NCBI GenBank assembly: GCA_035048485.1
Contig: CM068592.1
Span: 31,866,001-31,930,000 of the forward strand
DNA: 64,000 nucleotides
From: Pteria penguin
Lineage: Eukaryota > Mollusca > Bivalvia > Pterioida > Pteriidae
Direction: 5' to 3'
Part shown: positions 30,301 through 38,399 of the stretch, piece by piece
Numbering within the stretch: position 1 is the stretch's first letter
Layout: every line of letters begins with the position of its first letter
Program-made: the position numbers and the translations under genes
Notes under the pieces: model-generated
Seen by the model: the letters and a program-made list of their open reading frames with translations, nothing else
Database searches by the model: none
What the model was told of the DNA's origin: nothing

Positions 30301-32347
30301 TAGAGAAGGCCTTGCCCCAATCCGGGTTCTTCACATTATTACATGAACCGTCTATGGTACGATATTTATCCCTTTTGTTACAATCTTCATATATATGAAA
30401 TATATAAATGCTCAATATTATGAATTCATATCGTCTTACAGAATGACTGAAAATGCACTGTATATCTATATGCATTGTGCATCTTTATGCCCAGTACTAG
30501 TGTTTTTGATAACCAGTACATCTAAATACATGGCATTTTTTTAATGCACGCTGTATTTTCTGATTTTCAAGGGAGTTTAATTTCGTATGTTTCATTTTGC
30601 ATTACGGTTTCATGTCACACTTGTAAGAAAACCAGGTTTTTAATAGATTACATTGTTCACTCTTTTATATGTACCTATTATAGAAGGGATTCATATTATA
30701 AATGTTTTTGTTATTATTTATTTAAATATTCATAATTAGATTAATATAACGGTGTTCAAATATCGTAAAGACTGTCAAGCTGTCATTGTCAAAGACCTCA
30801 TGTTTTGGGGGTATTCAAAGCGGATATGGCTAACCAAACCGGCAACACTTTACCCTGTAGGACACGTTCTTCCTCTGGTTTCCAGTGGTTCATATCCATG
30901 AATGGTATAATGTTGTGTGTACTACAATGATATAACATGAATTAACTTCCCATCTTACGTGTGTGCACATTATCACATTTACATGAATGTACTGTACACA
31001 TACCGTTTGTGCTTGATTGACAGTATGGACTTAATACTTCTTTCCACGCCTTTTTCCATTCTTTATCCCGTGTCAATGTGCCAAATGATAGACCTGTTCT
31101 GTAACGTATATAGTTACATTGAGAATGTACAAAAATAGTTCACCTGTAATAAATTTAAGTCGTTGAGAATGAAATGCGGTAAAAATTTGTTTATTGGTTT
31201 CGCCTGATTTACATATGAATGTATAATTCTAAATATACTGATTTAAACTAGTTATCTACAATGTTTCTCTCATATTGTAAAACTGAAGTATTTTTCAGTG
31301 AAAATGCACATTATATAACCGGACCCCTATCGTCTACTATTGTATTTTGTATAAACAAACTTTACAAATAACCTCTCAGTCCGTCAATATTAAGCCATTG
31401 TTTCTTTGTTATATGATGTTTAAATGTCAAATTGTCAAACCAGATATTATATCTATACATCGAGTTCATTCACATCATTTGAATTAATTATCTTCAAATC
31501 TCATGAAATGTAATTGGTCTTTAACTTTGTTGGAAATCAATAAATTGGTGTGATTTTAAGTACATGAAGCACAACATACGAAGTGATTAGCTTTCGCGCC
31601 GACTCTAATGCTACTTTAGACAATGATTCTATTAATGTTGCCTCTGGTTCTTCTTTGGTGAACAGGTCAAGTAGGCCCTCAGCTGAATCGTCATTCACTT
31701 TGTCAGTTCCTGTCAAAGAATAGTTATTTTTATATTTCTGACGTTACAAATATGAGTGAATAATTCTGTGATTAACGATGATTTATTCAGGAAATAGATT
31801 GCACAAAGGCAATACTTAAAGGTAGACTTTATCGCAAATGTCACCCATGTTATGTTTGACACAAAATATTGTAAAATACTTCATGATTTTAAGCTGTAAA
31901 CATTATTATTTATAAAGATTCATATGATGATGAAGAAGAAGAAAAAGAAGAAGAAGATGATGATGATGATGATGTTGATGATGAAGATAATGATGATGCT
32001 AATTATGATAATAATTATGATGATCAGAATAAATGTGATAGTTATAAACTAAATAATAATTATAATATAAATATTAAATCCACTGATTTGGAGCATGAAC
32101 ATATGGGGATAATAGATTGATTGATTGATTTTTGTTTAACGTCACACAACGAATACACGGGTATAATAATAATACATAAGAAAATTGTATACTAACCGTT
32201 GATGAGATAATACTTATTACTTTCTTGTACATTATTTATTTCCAATAAGGCTTCCCGTAACGCTTCCCGCACAAGCTTTATTTTATCAGAAGACGACAAG
32301 CCACTGATCGTAGCAGGAATTAGCAGGAACAATGTCCAGATCTTCAT
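9549..32347 (-). CDS. Secreted animal haem peroxidase (peroxidase 1), complete, 15 exons
   Basis: An MPO/peroxidasin-superfamily haem peroxidase that uses H2O2 to oxidise halide or organic substrates; substrate unknown. Fifteen exons read from ATG at 32347 to TGA at 9549-9551. All phases match and total 2082 nt, 693 residues. Residues 1-20 form a signal peptide ([16 protein letters not shown]), so it is secreted. Family landmarks: WGQFVDHD with distal Asp215-His216; calcium loop T288-x-Y290-x-D292-x-S294; IREHNR with Arg365; FRFGHS with proximal His453; [13 protein letters not shown] with Asn536; C-terminal IDLWRE. No transmembrane, Ig or LRR domain is seen, so it is not a vertebrate-type peroxidasin. 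Exon 11 is unusual in sequence and intron 4 has a GC donor. Introns total about 20.7 kb, swollen by satellites and mobile elements. A paralogue follows at 58248-63884. Confidence 0.92.
10152..10334. mobile_element. Fold-back (long hairpin) element in peroxidase intron 14
   Basis: Two inverted arms of about 80-85 bp (10152-10236 and 10255-10334) flank a loop of about 18 bp. The left arm runs from aatagaccatattccg through tttttgtccgagct and ggcgttgtttttcatagtga. The right arm is its reverse complement apart from a 7-base gap and a few mismatches. No protein is encoded. It looks like a foldback or MITE-type insertion, or a recent inverted duplication. Confidence 0.85.
10335..10800. repeat. ~137-bp diverged tandem repeat, about three copies
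   Basis: Units share accgttaatgataccaattt, caaacttggtcagtttatag, actgacaaaaaaatttggtg, gaccttgacctcgattttac and gaacacagtttgattttgcg. The wording recalls the 143-bp family at 8.3-9.0 kb (gaccttgac blocks) but the two are not the same unit. It sits in peroxidase 1 intron 14. Confidence 0.7.
11080..11185 (-). CDS. Peroxidase 1 exon 14
   Basis: 106 nt, acceptor tttcag, donor GGAGT|gtaagt. Encodes [18 protein letters not shown], the family block near the C-terminus (usual form LA.IIC.N). Phase 1 in, phase 2 out, fitting exons 13 and 15. Confidence 0.9.
11633..11802 (-). CDS. Peroxidase 1 exon 13
   Basis: 170 nt, acceptor cttttttag, donor AAAGA|gtaagt. Encodes [20 protein letters not shown] and then [12 protein letters not shown] and EGDRFWYEN, the long conserved block of animal peroxidases. 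It is almost identical to gene 2 except for a cluster of changes in the last ~30 nt (ARRRI against GHTST). Confidence 0.93.
12211..12340. repeat. (AAT)n/(ATC)n microsatellite
   Basis: A run of aataataat changes to catcatcat next to the exon 12 donor. Paralogue 2 has only a short catcatcat remnant at about 60870-60905 in the same place. Confidence 0.9.
12347..12559 (-). CDS. Peroxidase 1 exon 12 (haem-pocket Asn block)
   Basis: 213 nt, acceptor cttctctcag, donor CTATAG|gtagaa. Encodes [31 protein letters not shown] and SEVTSFDTL. The Asn of [10 protein letters not shown] corresponds to the residue that hydrogen-bonds the proximal His in the family. Paralogue 2 differs mainly in one 15-nt patch (WRRVLG against WKKKLG). 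Confidence 0.94.
12690..12755 (+). mobile_element. SINE 3' fragment (V-type tail)
   Basis: ctgaaacactgttgaaacta followed by aatcaaaccaaccagcc resembles the end of the intact SINE at 56056-56234 (ctgaaatactgttgaaagcg then caaccaacc). A matching fragment lies at the same place in paralogue 2 (61255-61310). Confidence 0.55.
12825..13080 (+). repeat. Dispersed repeat D1, copy in peroxidase intron 11
   Basis: It carries the D1 core: accggttaaccacacca, then a form of gaccgtcctaagtcggtatc, then caatcaaatatttttgtaat. Other copies are near 19960, 20290, 34450, 40445, 45700, 51640, 53000 and 62400 in both orientations. No protein is encoded. A subfamily with cttggtgatttgtttcatac and cagatgtcttctgtttt is seen here and near 20030, 45740 and 62600. 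Confidence 0.75.
13215..13652. mobile_element. R3, a ~438-bp MITE with terminal inverted repeats
   Basis: It starts ggtcaaagtacagtaattcc and ends gaattactgttctttgacc, an inverted pair of about 18 bp. Inside are cagaccctcctctatt, ttgccaaaattcaaatgtaa, caatcacagcccctgataca and agccaatcacgactctcg. Two more copies lie at 47610-48635 (with a nested insertion) and 51193-51611 (truncated). No open frame is present, so it would be non-autonomous. Confidence 0.8.
13780..18290. repeat. 55-bp satellite array in peroxidase 1 intron 11
   Basis: The core (13905-17640) is about 67 head-to-tail copies of a 55-bp unit: ctactgaaatagcagtaagt, tgaggtaaagataatacact, ttacctgcaatctca. The main variants are ttgagg/ttgggg, gataat/gacaat and cctgca/cctgaa. 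Flanks at 13780-13905 and 17640-18290 hold more diverged units of about 60 bp, as expected when the core is homogenised. Each unit has two dyads: aggtaaag/ctttacct and tactg/cagta. Read on the peroxidase strand, each unit gives ttactgctatttcag, a 14-nt spacer and gcag|gtaaag, that is, a 3' and a 5' splice-site-like pair. The - strand frames here (YLYTDLLLF) are repeat products. Confidence 0.95.
18290..18470. other. Intron 11 segment shared with paralogue 2
   Basis: Strings attataagctgcacacttct, gtgttgcgttatgactgaaa, aagtgacttattacgtaaaa match 63235-63370 in paralogue 2. It is therefore ancestral intron sequence next to the array. Confidence 0.6.
18610..19095 (-). pseudogene. Tc1/mariner-type transposase relic
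   Basis: Two overlapping - strand frames carry Tc1-transposase signatures: [16 protein letters not shown] and a helix-turn-helix-like stretch near 18970-19070, and [12 protein letters not shown] followed by TTHE near 18700-18770. The reading frame changes between them and stops interrupt it. About 160 codons of the usual ~340 can be followed. No clear terminal inverted repeats were found by eye. It is dead and lies in peroxidase intron 11. Confidence 0.75.
19096..19827. other. Rest of peroxidase intron 11, no gene
   Basis: No firm gene. Strings at 19610-19740 (tacctgtctgatttaataat, tcattagctgtct) match 63500-63680 in paralogue 2, so this is ancestral intron. A weak - strand exon-like stretch at 19379-19456 is discussed among the rejected items. 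Confidence 0.45.
19828..19946 (-). CDS. Peroxidase 1 exon 11 (divergent Cys-rich segment)
   Basis: 119 nt, acceptor gctttcag, donor GGACAG|gtaaat, phase 0 in and phase 2 out. This is exactly what exons 10 and 12 require. It encodes [19 protein letters not shown], then [18 protein letters not shown]. At this place most animal peroxidases have a longer stretch with an LRGL motif; here that is replaced by a short segment with four cysteines. The segment is not recognisable as peroxidase alone, but splice phases, position and strong conservation in paralogue 2 (63766-63884) support it. Confidence 0.82.
19955..20280 (-). repeat. Dispersed repeat D1, reverse copy with D2 end
   Basis: Contains gaagtccatggaataaaagg, atctgacaaagctgtatgac, gataccgacttaggacggtc, caaccggtttacgggcgccc and aatcctccatatagag. 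Together with the next + strand copy (20281-20525) it forms a divergent pair in peroxidase intron 10. Confidence 0.75.
20281..20525 (+). repeat. Dispersed repeat D1, forward copy
   Basis: catttgtttggcttttgtca, gaccgtcctaagtcggtatc, caatcaaatatttttgtaat, ctccatggtgacttctgcca, cataactgagccagtaactc, in that order. These match the copies near 40445 (reverse), 51640 and 62700. Confidence 0.8.
20580..20690. repeat. Dispersed segment shared with 40840-40925
   Basis: aggagtcccgactaacagtc and agaggggacgagg and ctctgcc..ctgtaagcgagct recur beside another D1 copy at 40840-40925. It may be the outer part of the D1 element. Confidence 0.65.
20700..21725 (-). pseudogene. Reverse-transcriptase relic, lineage 2 (Penelope-like type, tentative)
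   Basis: Read 21725 down to 20700 with frame changes. Motifs in order: [36 protein letters not shown] (YLDD catalytic box), [35 protein letters not shown], then [13 protein letters not shown] to a stop near 20708. The family is a widespread invertebrate RT with IPMGTNC and xxDD boxes. I place it near Penelope-like elements only tentatively, since no GIY-YIG nuclease is seen. At about 21725 it abuts a different RT lineage. It lies in peroxidase intron 10. Confidence 0.8.
21726..22800 (-). pseudogene. Reverse-transcriptase relic, lineage 1
   Basis: On the - strand from about 22800 to 21726: a degraded N-terminal part, [26 protein letters not shown] with a frameshift, [20 protein letters not shown] and [21 protein letters not shown] replaces the catalytic YxDD. 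It belongs with the + strand relics at 27360 and 48690. Stops and frameshifts are frequent, so it is dead. Confidence 0.78.
23133..23509 (-). CDS. Peroxidase 1 exon 10 (catalytic Arg and proximal His)
   Basis: 377 nt, the largest exon; acceptor ccgtag, donor ATAAAG|gtatgt. Encodes [54 protein letters not shown] and [11 protein letters not shown], ending GDFIK. IREHNR holds the catalytic Arg, and RFGHS holds the proximal haem-ligand His. Confidence 0.95.
23729..23993 (-). mobile_element. tRNA-derived SINE with target-site duplication
   Basis: On the - strand the head has an A-box-like ctagtggataagatgctcgg and a B-box-like gggttccaatccc. The tail ends gacataaaacaatcttcaat and caatcaatc. An 8-bp duplication ttggaata flanks it (23721-23728 and 23994-24001). 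It lies in peroxidase intron 9. The + strand open frames over it are not genes. Confidence 0.8.
24471..24569 (-). CDS. Peroxidase 1 exon 9
   Basis: 99 nt, acceptor aatttag, donor GTGCGG|gtaggt. Encodes [15 protein letters not shown], then [17 protein letters not shown]. The final Gly codon is completed by exon 10, giving MRAGDGRVN, the family FRAGDxRxN block. Confidence 0.9.
24570..25089. other. Peroxidase intron 8, nothing else seen
   Basis: Very AT-rich intron sequence without recognised repeats or other features. Confidence 0.5.
25090..25191 (-). CDS. Peroxidase 1 exon 8 (calcium-binding loop)
   Basis: 102 nt, acceptor gttgcag, donor CTGGAG|gtgctt. Encodes [20 protein letters not shown] and then [13 protein letters not shown]-x-Y-x-D-x-S matches the calcium loop known from myeloperoxidase relatives. 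Confidence 0.95.
25380..25570 (-). repeat. Diverged D1-like repeat
   Basis: gataacgacccagtacggtc, agtactcatttggtgcggtt and aatcgttttacgac resemble the reverse D1 core (gataccgacttaggacggtc, ggtgtggttaaccggtttac) with many changes. Peroxidase intron 7. Confidence 0.5.
26202..26320 (-). CDS. Peroxidase 1 exon 7
   Basis: 119 nt, acceptor attattag, donor TCCCAG|gtatgt. Encodes [36 protein letters not shown]. The C-FEIDIPxxDPYF and VRS blocks are family-typical. The longer upstream open frame (to 26400) is intron. Confidence 0.93.
26321..27359. other. First part of peroxidase intron 6, nothing recognised
   Basis: AT-rich sequence with no protein or repeat match to other parts of the window seen by eye. 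Confidence 0.45.
27360..28130 (+). pseudogene. Reverse-transcriptase relic, lineage 1
   Basis: On the + strand, opposite to the peroxidase: [25 protein letters not shown] (intact YIDD), [32 protein letters not shown], then [14 protein letters not shown], in order but with frame changes and stops. It lies in peroxidase intron 6. The 28200-28500 block follows as its probable tail. Confidence 0.82.
28200..28500 (+). repeat. Dispersed repeat D2 (probable RT-element tail)
   Basis: cgatgggtgttgcatgcaac, cctgggcacctggtctcacc, ttattccatggactacgaga and acttcttcgttgtttact recur near 56330-56525 (reverse), 39925-39985 (reverse), 19960-20010 (reverse), 61630-61700 and partly 50600-50680. Here and at 50.6 kb it follows an RT relic, so it may be that element's 3' untranslated tail. 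Confidence 0.65.
29008..29047 (-). CDS. Peroxidase 1 exon 6 (40-nt exon)
   Basis: Only 40 nt: acceptor tttgtag, donor GGCAG|gtaatt. Encodes [12 protein letters not shown] with flanking shared codons, phase 1 in and phase 2 out. It is needed to connect the phase-1 donor of exon 5 to exon 7, and gives the CC motif that precedes C-FEI in the family. Confidence 0.85.
29352..29531 (-). CDS. Peroxidase 1 exon 5 (distal Asp-His)
   Basis: 180 nt, acceptor ccatcag, donor CTCAAG|gtatta. Encodes [20 protein letters not shown] and [28 protein letters not shown] holds the distal Asp and His of the haem pocket. Confidence 0.95.
29532..30264. other. Peroxidase intron 4 (GC-AG), no other gene
   Basis: Introns in this gene otherwise start with GT; this one starts g|gcaagt and ends cag. 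An aaaagggggagggtc patch is near 29650. No mobile element is recognised. Confidence 0.55.
30265..30384 (-). CDS. Peroxidase 1 exon 4
   Basis: 120 nt, acceptor atatgaag, donor GACG|gcaagt (non-canonical GC). Encodes [16 protein letters not shown], then [30 protein letters not shown] and WG are classic peroxidase landmarks. Using the only nearby GT (two bases later) would leave phase 2 and break exon 5; GC gives phase 1 and reads DEVESPR. Confidence 0.88.
30385..31003. other. Peroxidase intron 3, nothing else seen
   Basis: AT-rich intron without recognised repeats; a + strand open frame at 30544-30735 shows no known motif. Confidence 0.45.
31004..31098 (-). CDS. Peroxidase 1 exon 3
   Basis: 95 nt, acceptor gttacag, donor AAACG|gtatgt. 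Encodes [19 protein letters not shown] and [12 protein letters not shown]. It joins exon 4 as NDCNKRD. N-terminal region before the catalytic domain; phases fit. Confidence 0.85.
31099..31579. other. Peroxidase intron 2, nothing else seen
   Basis: AT-rich intron, no recognised feature. Confidence 0.45.
31580..31709 (-). CDS. Peroxidase 1 exon 2
   Basis: 130 nt, acceptor tttgacag, donor CACTTC|gtatgt. Encodes [36 protein letters not shown] and RKLITS, a charged, probably helical pro-region. Phase 1 in, phase 2 out. Confidence 0.83.
31921..32050. repeat. (GAT/GAA)n microsatellite
   Basis: gatgatgaagaagaagaaaa and further imperfect gat, gaa and aat triplets, in peroxidase intron 1. Confidence 0.9.
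32110..32155 (-). mobile_element. SINE tail remnant
   Basis: attgattgattgatttttgt then ttaacgtcacacaacg is, on the - strand, a SINE end (cgttaaacaaaaatcaatca). No head remains. Peroxidase intron 1. Confidence 0.5.
32197..32347 (-). CDS. Peroxidase 1 exon 1 (start codon, signal peptide)
   Basis: ATG at 32345-32347, donor CAACG|gttagt at 32196. It begins [20 protein letters not shown], a good signal peptide: Lys, hydrophobic core, small residues before the probable cut after Gly16 or Ser18. Then [20 protein letters not shown]. An in-frame ATG lies seven codons upstream (MTFTATV), but tttacag at 32356 may be a 5'-UTR splice acceptor, so the ATG at 32347 is preferred. Confidence 0.88.
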
Positions 32348-34444
32348 TACTGTTGCTGTAAACGTCATGAAGATATCAGATAATTTTTTAATAGTATTTC
32401 AGATAGAAATATGGTGTGTACAGTCTTAACTATTACAAGGCATCTGATTGTTCTATTTCTTTGTCCAATATATTTGTCTTTATATATATTTCAGTCGCTG
32501 TAGGTCCTTGTTACAAGATGATGGTTTGTACCATAGGTCATCGATTTTGGGACGGATTAGCAATGTCCATAGTTAAGCCGAATTTATCTTGAGTAACATA
32601 AAAAACAAGACTGTAACCAATGACATTTGTACAGATTACGATGACATCTGTTCCTCTGATGTATGATTATCGAACAGTTTGTTTATCGAGTATATCATTT
32701 ATATTTTTCTTCATTTCTTTCTTTCTTGATTTGTTTATGAAGTTGCAGTTAAATATTATTGATGATTTTTTTCACATATGAATATCAATAAGAAGACCGA
32801 GTGAATTTTGAATATCAGACATTGTGGCGTTGTTGGTGAAACCCGAACAATGACAATGATTTACAGCTTATTGATGTAGTATAAGTAAGTACAGGAGGCA
32901 TTTTCGTCAGTTCCTCCTTACACATTACACAATACTGAATTTATAACATTTTAATATTTCTTTTGAAGAATACAGTAGTAGCTATCGCATCTCGGTATCC
33001 AATATTTGTATTATGCAAATTCATTTTCCATTCATTTCTCGAAATGCCGTCCAAGACCATACAAATTTTGGTACTTCATGCCTAACGATAAAAAAAAAAA
33101 TACATCGGATTTGCTTCGTATCTTAAAGGAAAATCACTCTTTTTATATACATATATCAATAAAAAATTTCTGAAATATTTCTTTAAAATATATTTTAATA
33201 TGAGAGCCGACTTTACCTCTGTCATGGTATTCCGAGTAGTGCATTTCGAACTCCAACATAAAATAAACATTCCACAATCATTTCTAATTGGTAACTTTAA
33301 AATTTTGATTACAAACACAAATCAAACTCTCTGAAATCCAAGTTCAGTGGGTTTGAATCAATGGATATGATTCATAATACAAGGAATCCCGCCAATCCCA
33401 TGCTGTTTATAAAATATATTATAATAACTCTCGTATAGAATACGTTTGCTCTCCTAGGGTTAATTCCTTAATATAAATTCAACTGAAATAAATTGAGGAG
33501 AAAAAGAGAGACAATAAAACCACCTGAATTGAAAAAATAACAATGATATTCGATTTAGGCCCATTTACGAGCTGTAGCATTGACTAAATGCGAATGCTGT
33601 ATAGCTGTCTGAATTCCCGTGAAGTTCAATCGTAAAAAGGACTATTTTTCCTCTGATAATTTTCAAATATTATCCTGCTTTCCTTCATATACACAGACAG
33701 TAATCCCATAATTACAGAAACACTCTGTTTCCACAGATTTTCGAGCACTTGTTACGGTTTACGGTTGTGCTAATGATTAACTTTTTTAATGGCAGTTATG
33801 GATGTAAATATAAAAGATATGTAAACCGCTAAATAGAGGCCATATTTCTAAACTTTGTGGAAATTGAATGTTCTGTGATAAAATCTTCATAGACTTTTCA
33901 TGTGGAGAATTATTAAGAATATCATATTAAAATTTTTTCTCCTATTAGTGGCCATCACTAACGCATACGCCATTGCGATTTATTTTAACTCATTTGTCTG
34001 CCGAGGAGTGTTATGTTTCCCATTAGTTCCGATTTTTGAATTCTATTTCTTTATATAGAAGTCGATAAATGTCGCCAGCTCTCGTCAAATTAAAAGTCTG
34101 ACGGTTTCATTGCACTTATGCTACTTTACACTTTGGTAGGCGTTATCAATCGATAAAAAAATTTGGCGGGAATTTTACGCTTATTCGATTACTTATACAG
34201 CAGTTATTGCTGATATGATTTTAAAAAGTGAATGTGAACTTGTCACATTGGTACATATGTTTCTGTTATGATCATTTTGCGAGCTTGACATATTATTAGA
34301 AATTCCGTTTCGGTCAGGATGGTTTTGTAAACTTATCACATTAGAAATTAGTTGATGTCAAGAACATTTTGTAACTTTAGACATTGCAATTATTGCTGAT
34401 ATGATTATGAACTTGATTCATTTGTAAATATGTTTTTGTCAGGA
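32348..34444. other. Upstream region of peroxidase 1
   Basis: No gene seen. The promoter should lie here, but no convincing TATA or initiator could be picked in DNA this AT-rich. The - strand frame at 33082-33318 shows no known motif. Confidence 0.4.
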
Positions 34445-34565
34445 TCGTTTTGTAAACTTGAAACGTTAGTGATTGACCCGTCACTATGGCGGAATATTTA
34501 TTGATTCCATAGTGACTTCTGCCACATAACTGAGCCAGTAACCGTGACGTCATAATACATTTCAA
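34445..34565 (+). repeat. D1 end fragment
   Basis: ccatagtgacttctgccaca and taactgagccagtaac match the end of D1 (ctccatggtgacttctgcca). Only this end is present. Confidence 0.65.
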
Positions 34566-35699
34566 TGTTTGTCCGAGGTCAGGATTATTATGTAAATTTG
34601 ACACATTGGTACCTGTATTGCTGTTAGGGTCATTAAGCAGGAACTCGGATTATATCGAAGAATTTTCAGATGAGGTAAATTGTTAAATCATCTGTATATA
34701 AACACTCATTTTTTAGAATTGGTCTGTTGAACAGGCAATGGGTCTTTTTAAGATACTCACAAGGTAATTCACCAACCATATAAACAGGAAATGTGGCGTT
34801 AACAACGATCATTCAAAACCTAGTAATGGTATAACACTCGTGGATATTAAACACACTGTAACATTTTGCGTTGGTAAATGTTTAATAAAGATGTATGAAT
34901 GGATTCTAAATCTGTTTATGATGTATTGAGTGAGATTCTATATTGACAGATGTTTGCTTTTTTATTTCCATTAAATTCCCGATATTCAAAATCAATATTC
35001 AAATTAAAATGATTTACATATTAAAATATATCATGTAAAATATTCAGCCTATTCTTATTTTATTCTCGTTGTTTTGTGTACAGGGACGATAAAACTATCT
35101 TTATTGCAGTGTGTAATACCAGTTTATGATAATCCATTTTGTAAAACATATTTCAAATTTATTTGGAAGATTATGAATCTGTATTTTACCTGTGTCAAAC
35201 ATTAAACGACGTTAAAAGAAACATAAACATAAAGGATTAAAAATATACTTCTGGTGATAACAATGACTTTTCAAAAATACAACAAAACATGTCACAGCAT
35301 AACAGTTGGTTGGGTTTAAGTTCGCAGCGAACATTTTCATGATGTTTTAAATGTGCATGTCTAAAGAAAGTTGTAAGTCGATAGCGAATAATTTGGCGAT
35401 GTTCTGTAAGTGGACGTCAAATGACTGTCTCAAGTCGTTACCGATCATTTTTATGATATTCACCATTGCTTATTCTATCATACTATCCAATTTGCTTTAA
35501 CCGTGTGGATTATGACATATATTTTAATCAGTATTCTTACCTTCAGTTTGGTGATTTATTTACTCTTTAAATATTTGCGACTTCCACAATGTCGCTTATT
35601 AGCATAAACATAAAGTATAAAAACTGAAATAACATACATAATTTGCATGCAAGGACTCAATGCTTAATATATGCTACATGCATTATTACCACTGTACTG
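34566..35699. other. AT-rich DNA, nothing recognised
   Basis: No exon, RNA gene or repeat shared with other parts of the window was found. Confidence 0.4.
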
Positions 35700-36011
35700 A
35701 TTTCGGTGTTTGTGGAGAGCAGGGCCCAAGAATTTCACCAGCACAAATTTCTGAGCATTTTTTTTATTGGAATTACTGAGAAAATTCTATGAGAAATTTA
35801 GATAATATTTGAAAAAGGGACATCTTTCCAATTCATACGTCTGTCCTTAGATATATTTAGCCAGTGTTATTATTAGGTCATTATCGAAATACGCCCTTTG
35901 TGAATTATTATCAGAATGTATATACATGAGTTAATTTGGTGTACCATATGCGCGTTTCGACAACTTTGGAAATCGAAAGCCTAAATATTTGAAAAGCAAA
36001 TTCATTAGTAA
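35700..36011 (-). repeat. T repeat (element tail), reverse
   Basis: The strings taccatatgcgcgtttcgac and tgaaaagcaaattc are the reverse of a tail also found near 50100-50345 and 51915-52145 (ttgtcgaaatgagcatatgg, gtgcacaaaatt). It directly abuts the 59-bp array, which therefore lies inside a copy of this tail. Confidence 0.6.
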
Positions 36012-37803
36012 AACTCACCTAAACGTTAGAGCCAAGGAACCCATCTAAGTACAGAGCTGTGCATGAGGGATACTCACCTAAACGTTAGATCCAAGGAATC
36101 CATCTAAGTACAGAGCTGTGCATGAGGGATACTCACATAAACGTTAGAGCCAAGGAACCCATCTAAGTACAGAGCTGTGCACGAGGGATACTCACCTAAA
36201 CGTTAGAGCCAAGGAACCCATCTAAGTACAGAGCTGTGCATGAGGGATACTCACCTAAACGTTAGAGCCAAGGAACCCATCTAAGTATAGAGCTGTGCAT
36301 GAGGGATACTCACCTAAACGTTAGAGCCAAGGAACCCATCTAAGTACAGAGCTGTGCATGAGGGATACTCACATAAACGTTAGAGCCAAGGAACCCATCT
36401 AAGTACAGAGCTGTGCATGAGGGATACTCACCTAAACGTTAGAGCCAAGGAATCCATCTAAGTACAGAGCTGTGCATGAGGGATACTCACCTAAACGTTA
36501 GAGCCAAGGAACCCATCTAAGTACAGAGCTGTGCATGAGGGATACTCACCTAAACGTTAGAGCCAAGGAACCCATCTAAGTACAGAGCTGTGCATGAGGG
36601 ATACTTACATAAACGTTAGAGCCAAGGAACCCATCTAAGTACAGAGCTGTGCATGAGGGATACTCACCTAAACGTTAGAGCCAAGGAATCCATCTAAGTA
36701 CAGAGCTGTGCATGAGGGATACTCACCTAAACGTTAGAGCCAAGGAACCCATCTAAGTACAGAGCTGTGCATGAGGGATACTCACCTAAACGTTAGAACC
36801 AAGGAACCCATCTACGTACAGAGCTGTGCATGAGGGATACTCACCTAAACGTTAGAACCAAGGAACCCATCTAAGTACAGAGCTGTGCATGAGGGATACT
36901 CACATAAACGTTAGAGCCAAGGAACCCATCTAAGTACAGAGCTGTGCATGAGGGATACTCACCTAAACGTTAGAGCCAAGGAATCCATCTAAGTACAGAG
37001 CTGTGCATGAGGGATACTCACCTAAACGTTAGAGCCAAGGAACCCATCTAAGTACAGAGCTGTGCATGAGGGATACTCACCTAAACGTTAGAACCAAGGA
37101 ACCCATCTACGTACAGAGCTGTGCATGAGGGATACTCACCTAAACGTTAGAACCAAGGAACCCATCTAAGTACAGAGCTGTGCATGAGGGATACTCACCT
37201 AAACGTTAGAGCCAAGGAATCCATCTAAGTACAGAGCTGTGCATGAGGGATACTCACATAAACGTTAGAACCAAGGAACCCATCTAAGTACACAGCTGTG
37301 CATGAGGGATACTCACATAAACGTTCGAGCCAAGGAACCCATCTAAGTACAGAGCTGTGCATGAGGGATACTCACATAAACGTTAGAGCCAAGGAACCCA
37401 TCTAAGTACAGAGCTGTGCATGAGGGATACTCACTTAAACGTTAGAGCCAAGGAATCCATCTAAGTACAGAGCTGTGCATGAGGGATACTCACATAAACG
37501 TTAGAGCCAAGGAACCCATCTAAGTACAGATCTGTGCATGAGGGATACTCACATAAACGTTAGAGCCAAGGAATCCATCTAAGTACAGAGCTGTGCATGA
37601 GGGATACTCACATAAACGTTAGAGCCAAGGAACCCATCTAAGTACAGAGCTGTGCATGAGGGATACTCACATAAACGTTAGAGCCAAGGAACCCATCTAA
37701 GTACAGAGCTGTGCATGAGGGATACTCACCTAAACGTTAGAGCCAAGGAACCCATCTAAGTACAGAGCTGTGCATGAGGGATACTCACATAAACGTTAGA
37801 GCA
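36012..37803. repeat. 59-bp satellite array, about 30 copies
   Basis: Unit: actcacctaaacgttagagc, caaggaacccatctaagtac, agagctgtgcatgagggat. Copies are almost identical; the main variants are cacctaaacg/cacataaacg, gagcc/gaacc and aaccca/aatcca, and some blocks of variants repeat as groups. On the - strand each cct-type unit reads ttag|gtgagt, a consensus 5' splice site. A single diverged unit is recognisable in the T repeats at 50130 and 51945 (ccctcatgcatagctctgt). It lies 3.7-5.5 kb upstream of peroxidase 1. Confidence 0.95.
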
Positions 37804-38399
37804 CAATAAATTTGAAGGATATATTTTGGTTTGGTACAGATGTACTGAAACCTTGTCTGAGAGCACACTAGGGAACTAACAGTCCACCAACAGCGGTATT
37901 GACCCAGTGGTAATAATAAATGTAAGAATACATACGTGTATATTTATTCTAGTCAGATCACCCTTTACAATTCCTAATCACCCCGGGAAATGGTGACCAG
38001 ATAACAATGATATTTTGGAAACAGACAAATATATATTGTAATTTACAATAAGTCAGCTATACTTTTCATAATATTGGCAAATTCATATTTCTGATACACA
38101 AACACTTGATATTGGTTATTAACTGAGTTTTTACACTAATCTTTACATTGTTCATACTGTAGTTTAGAGATTCTGTTCTACAGAACATCATATGTTTATA
38201 TTTCTTATAAGCGGTAAATGATATGATTAAGTTAAGAAAATCAATATAATCGCCTTCACATTGGTAAAATCCTACTACAATATGTTTCCACTTAATTTCA
38301 AAATTCAGTATTGTTCCAATAGTATACCAAATTTAATTACATTATTACAATCGTATAATAAATATTTTGTGTCTTCTTTTCCATTATAACAATTTTACA
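37804..38399. other. AT-rich DNA between satellite and LINE
   Basis: Nothing recognised. Confidence 0.4.
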
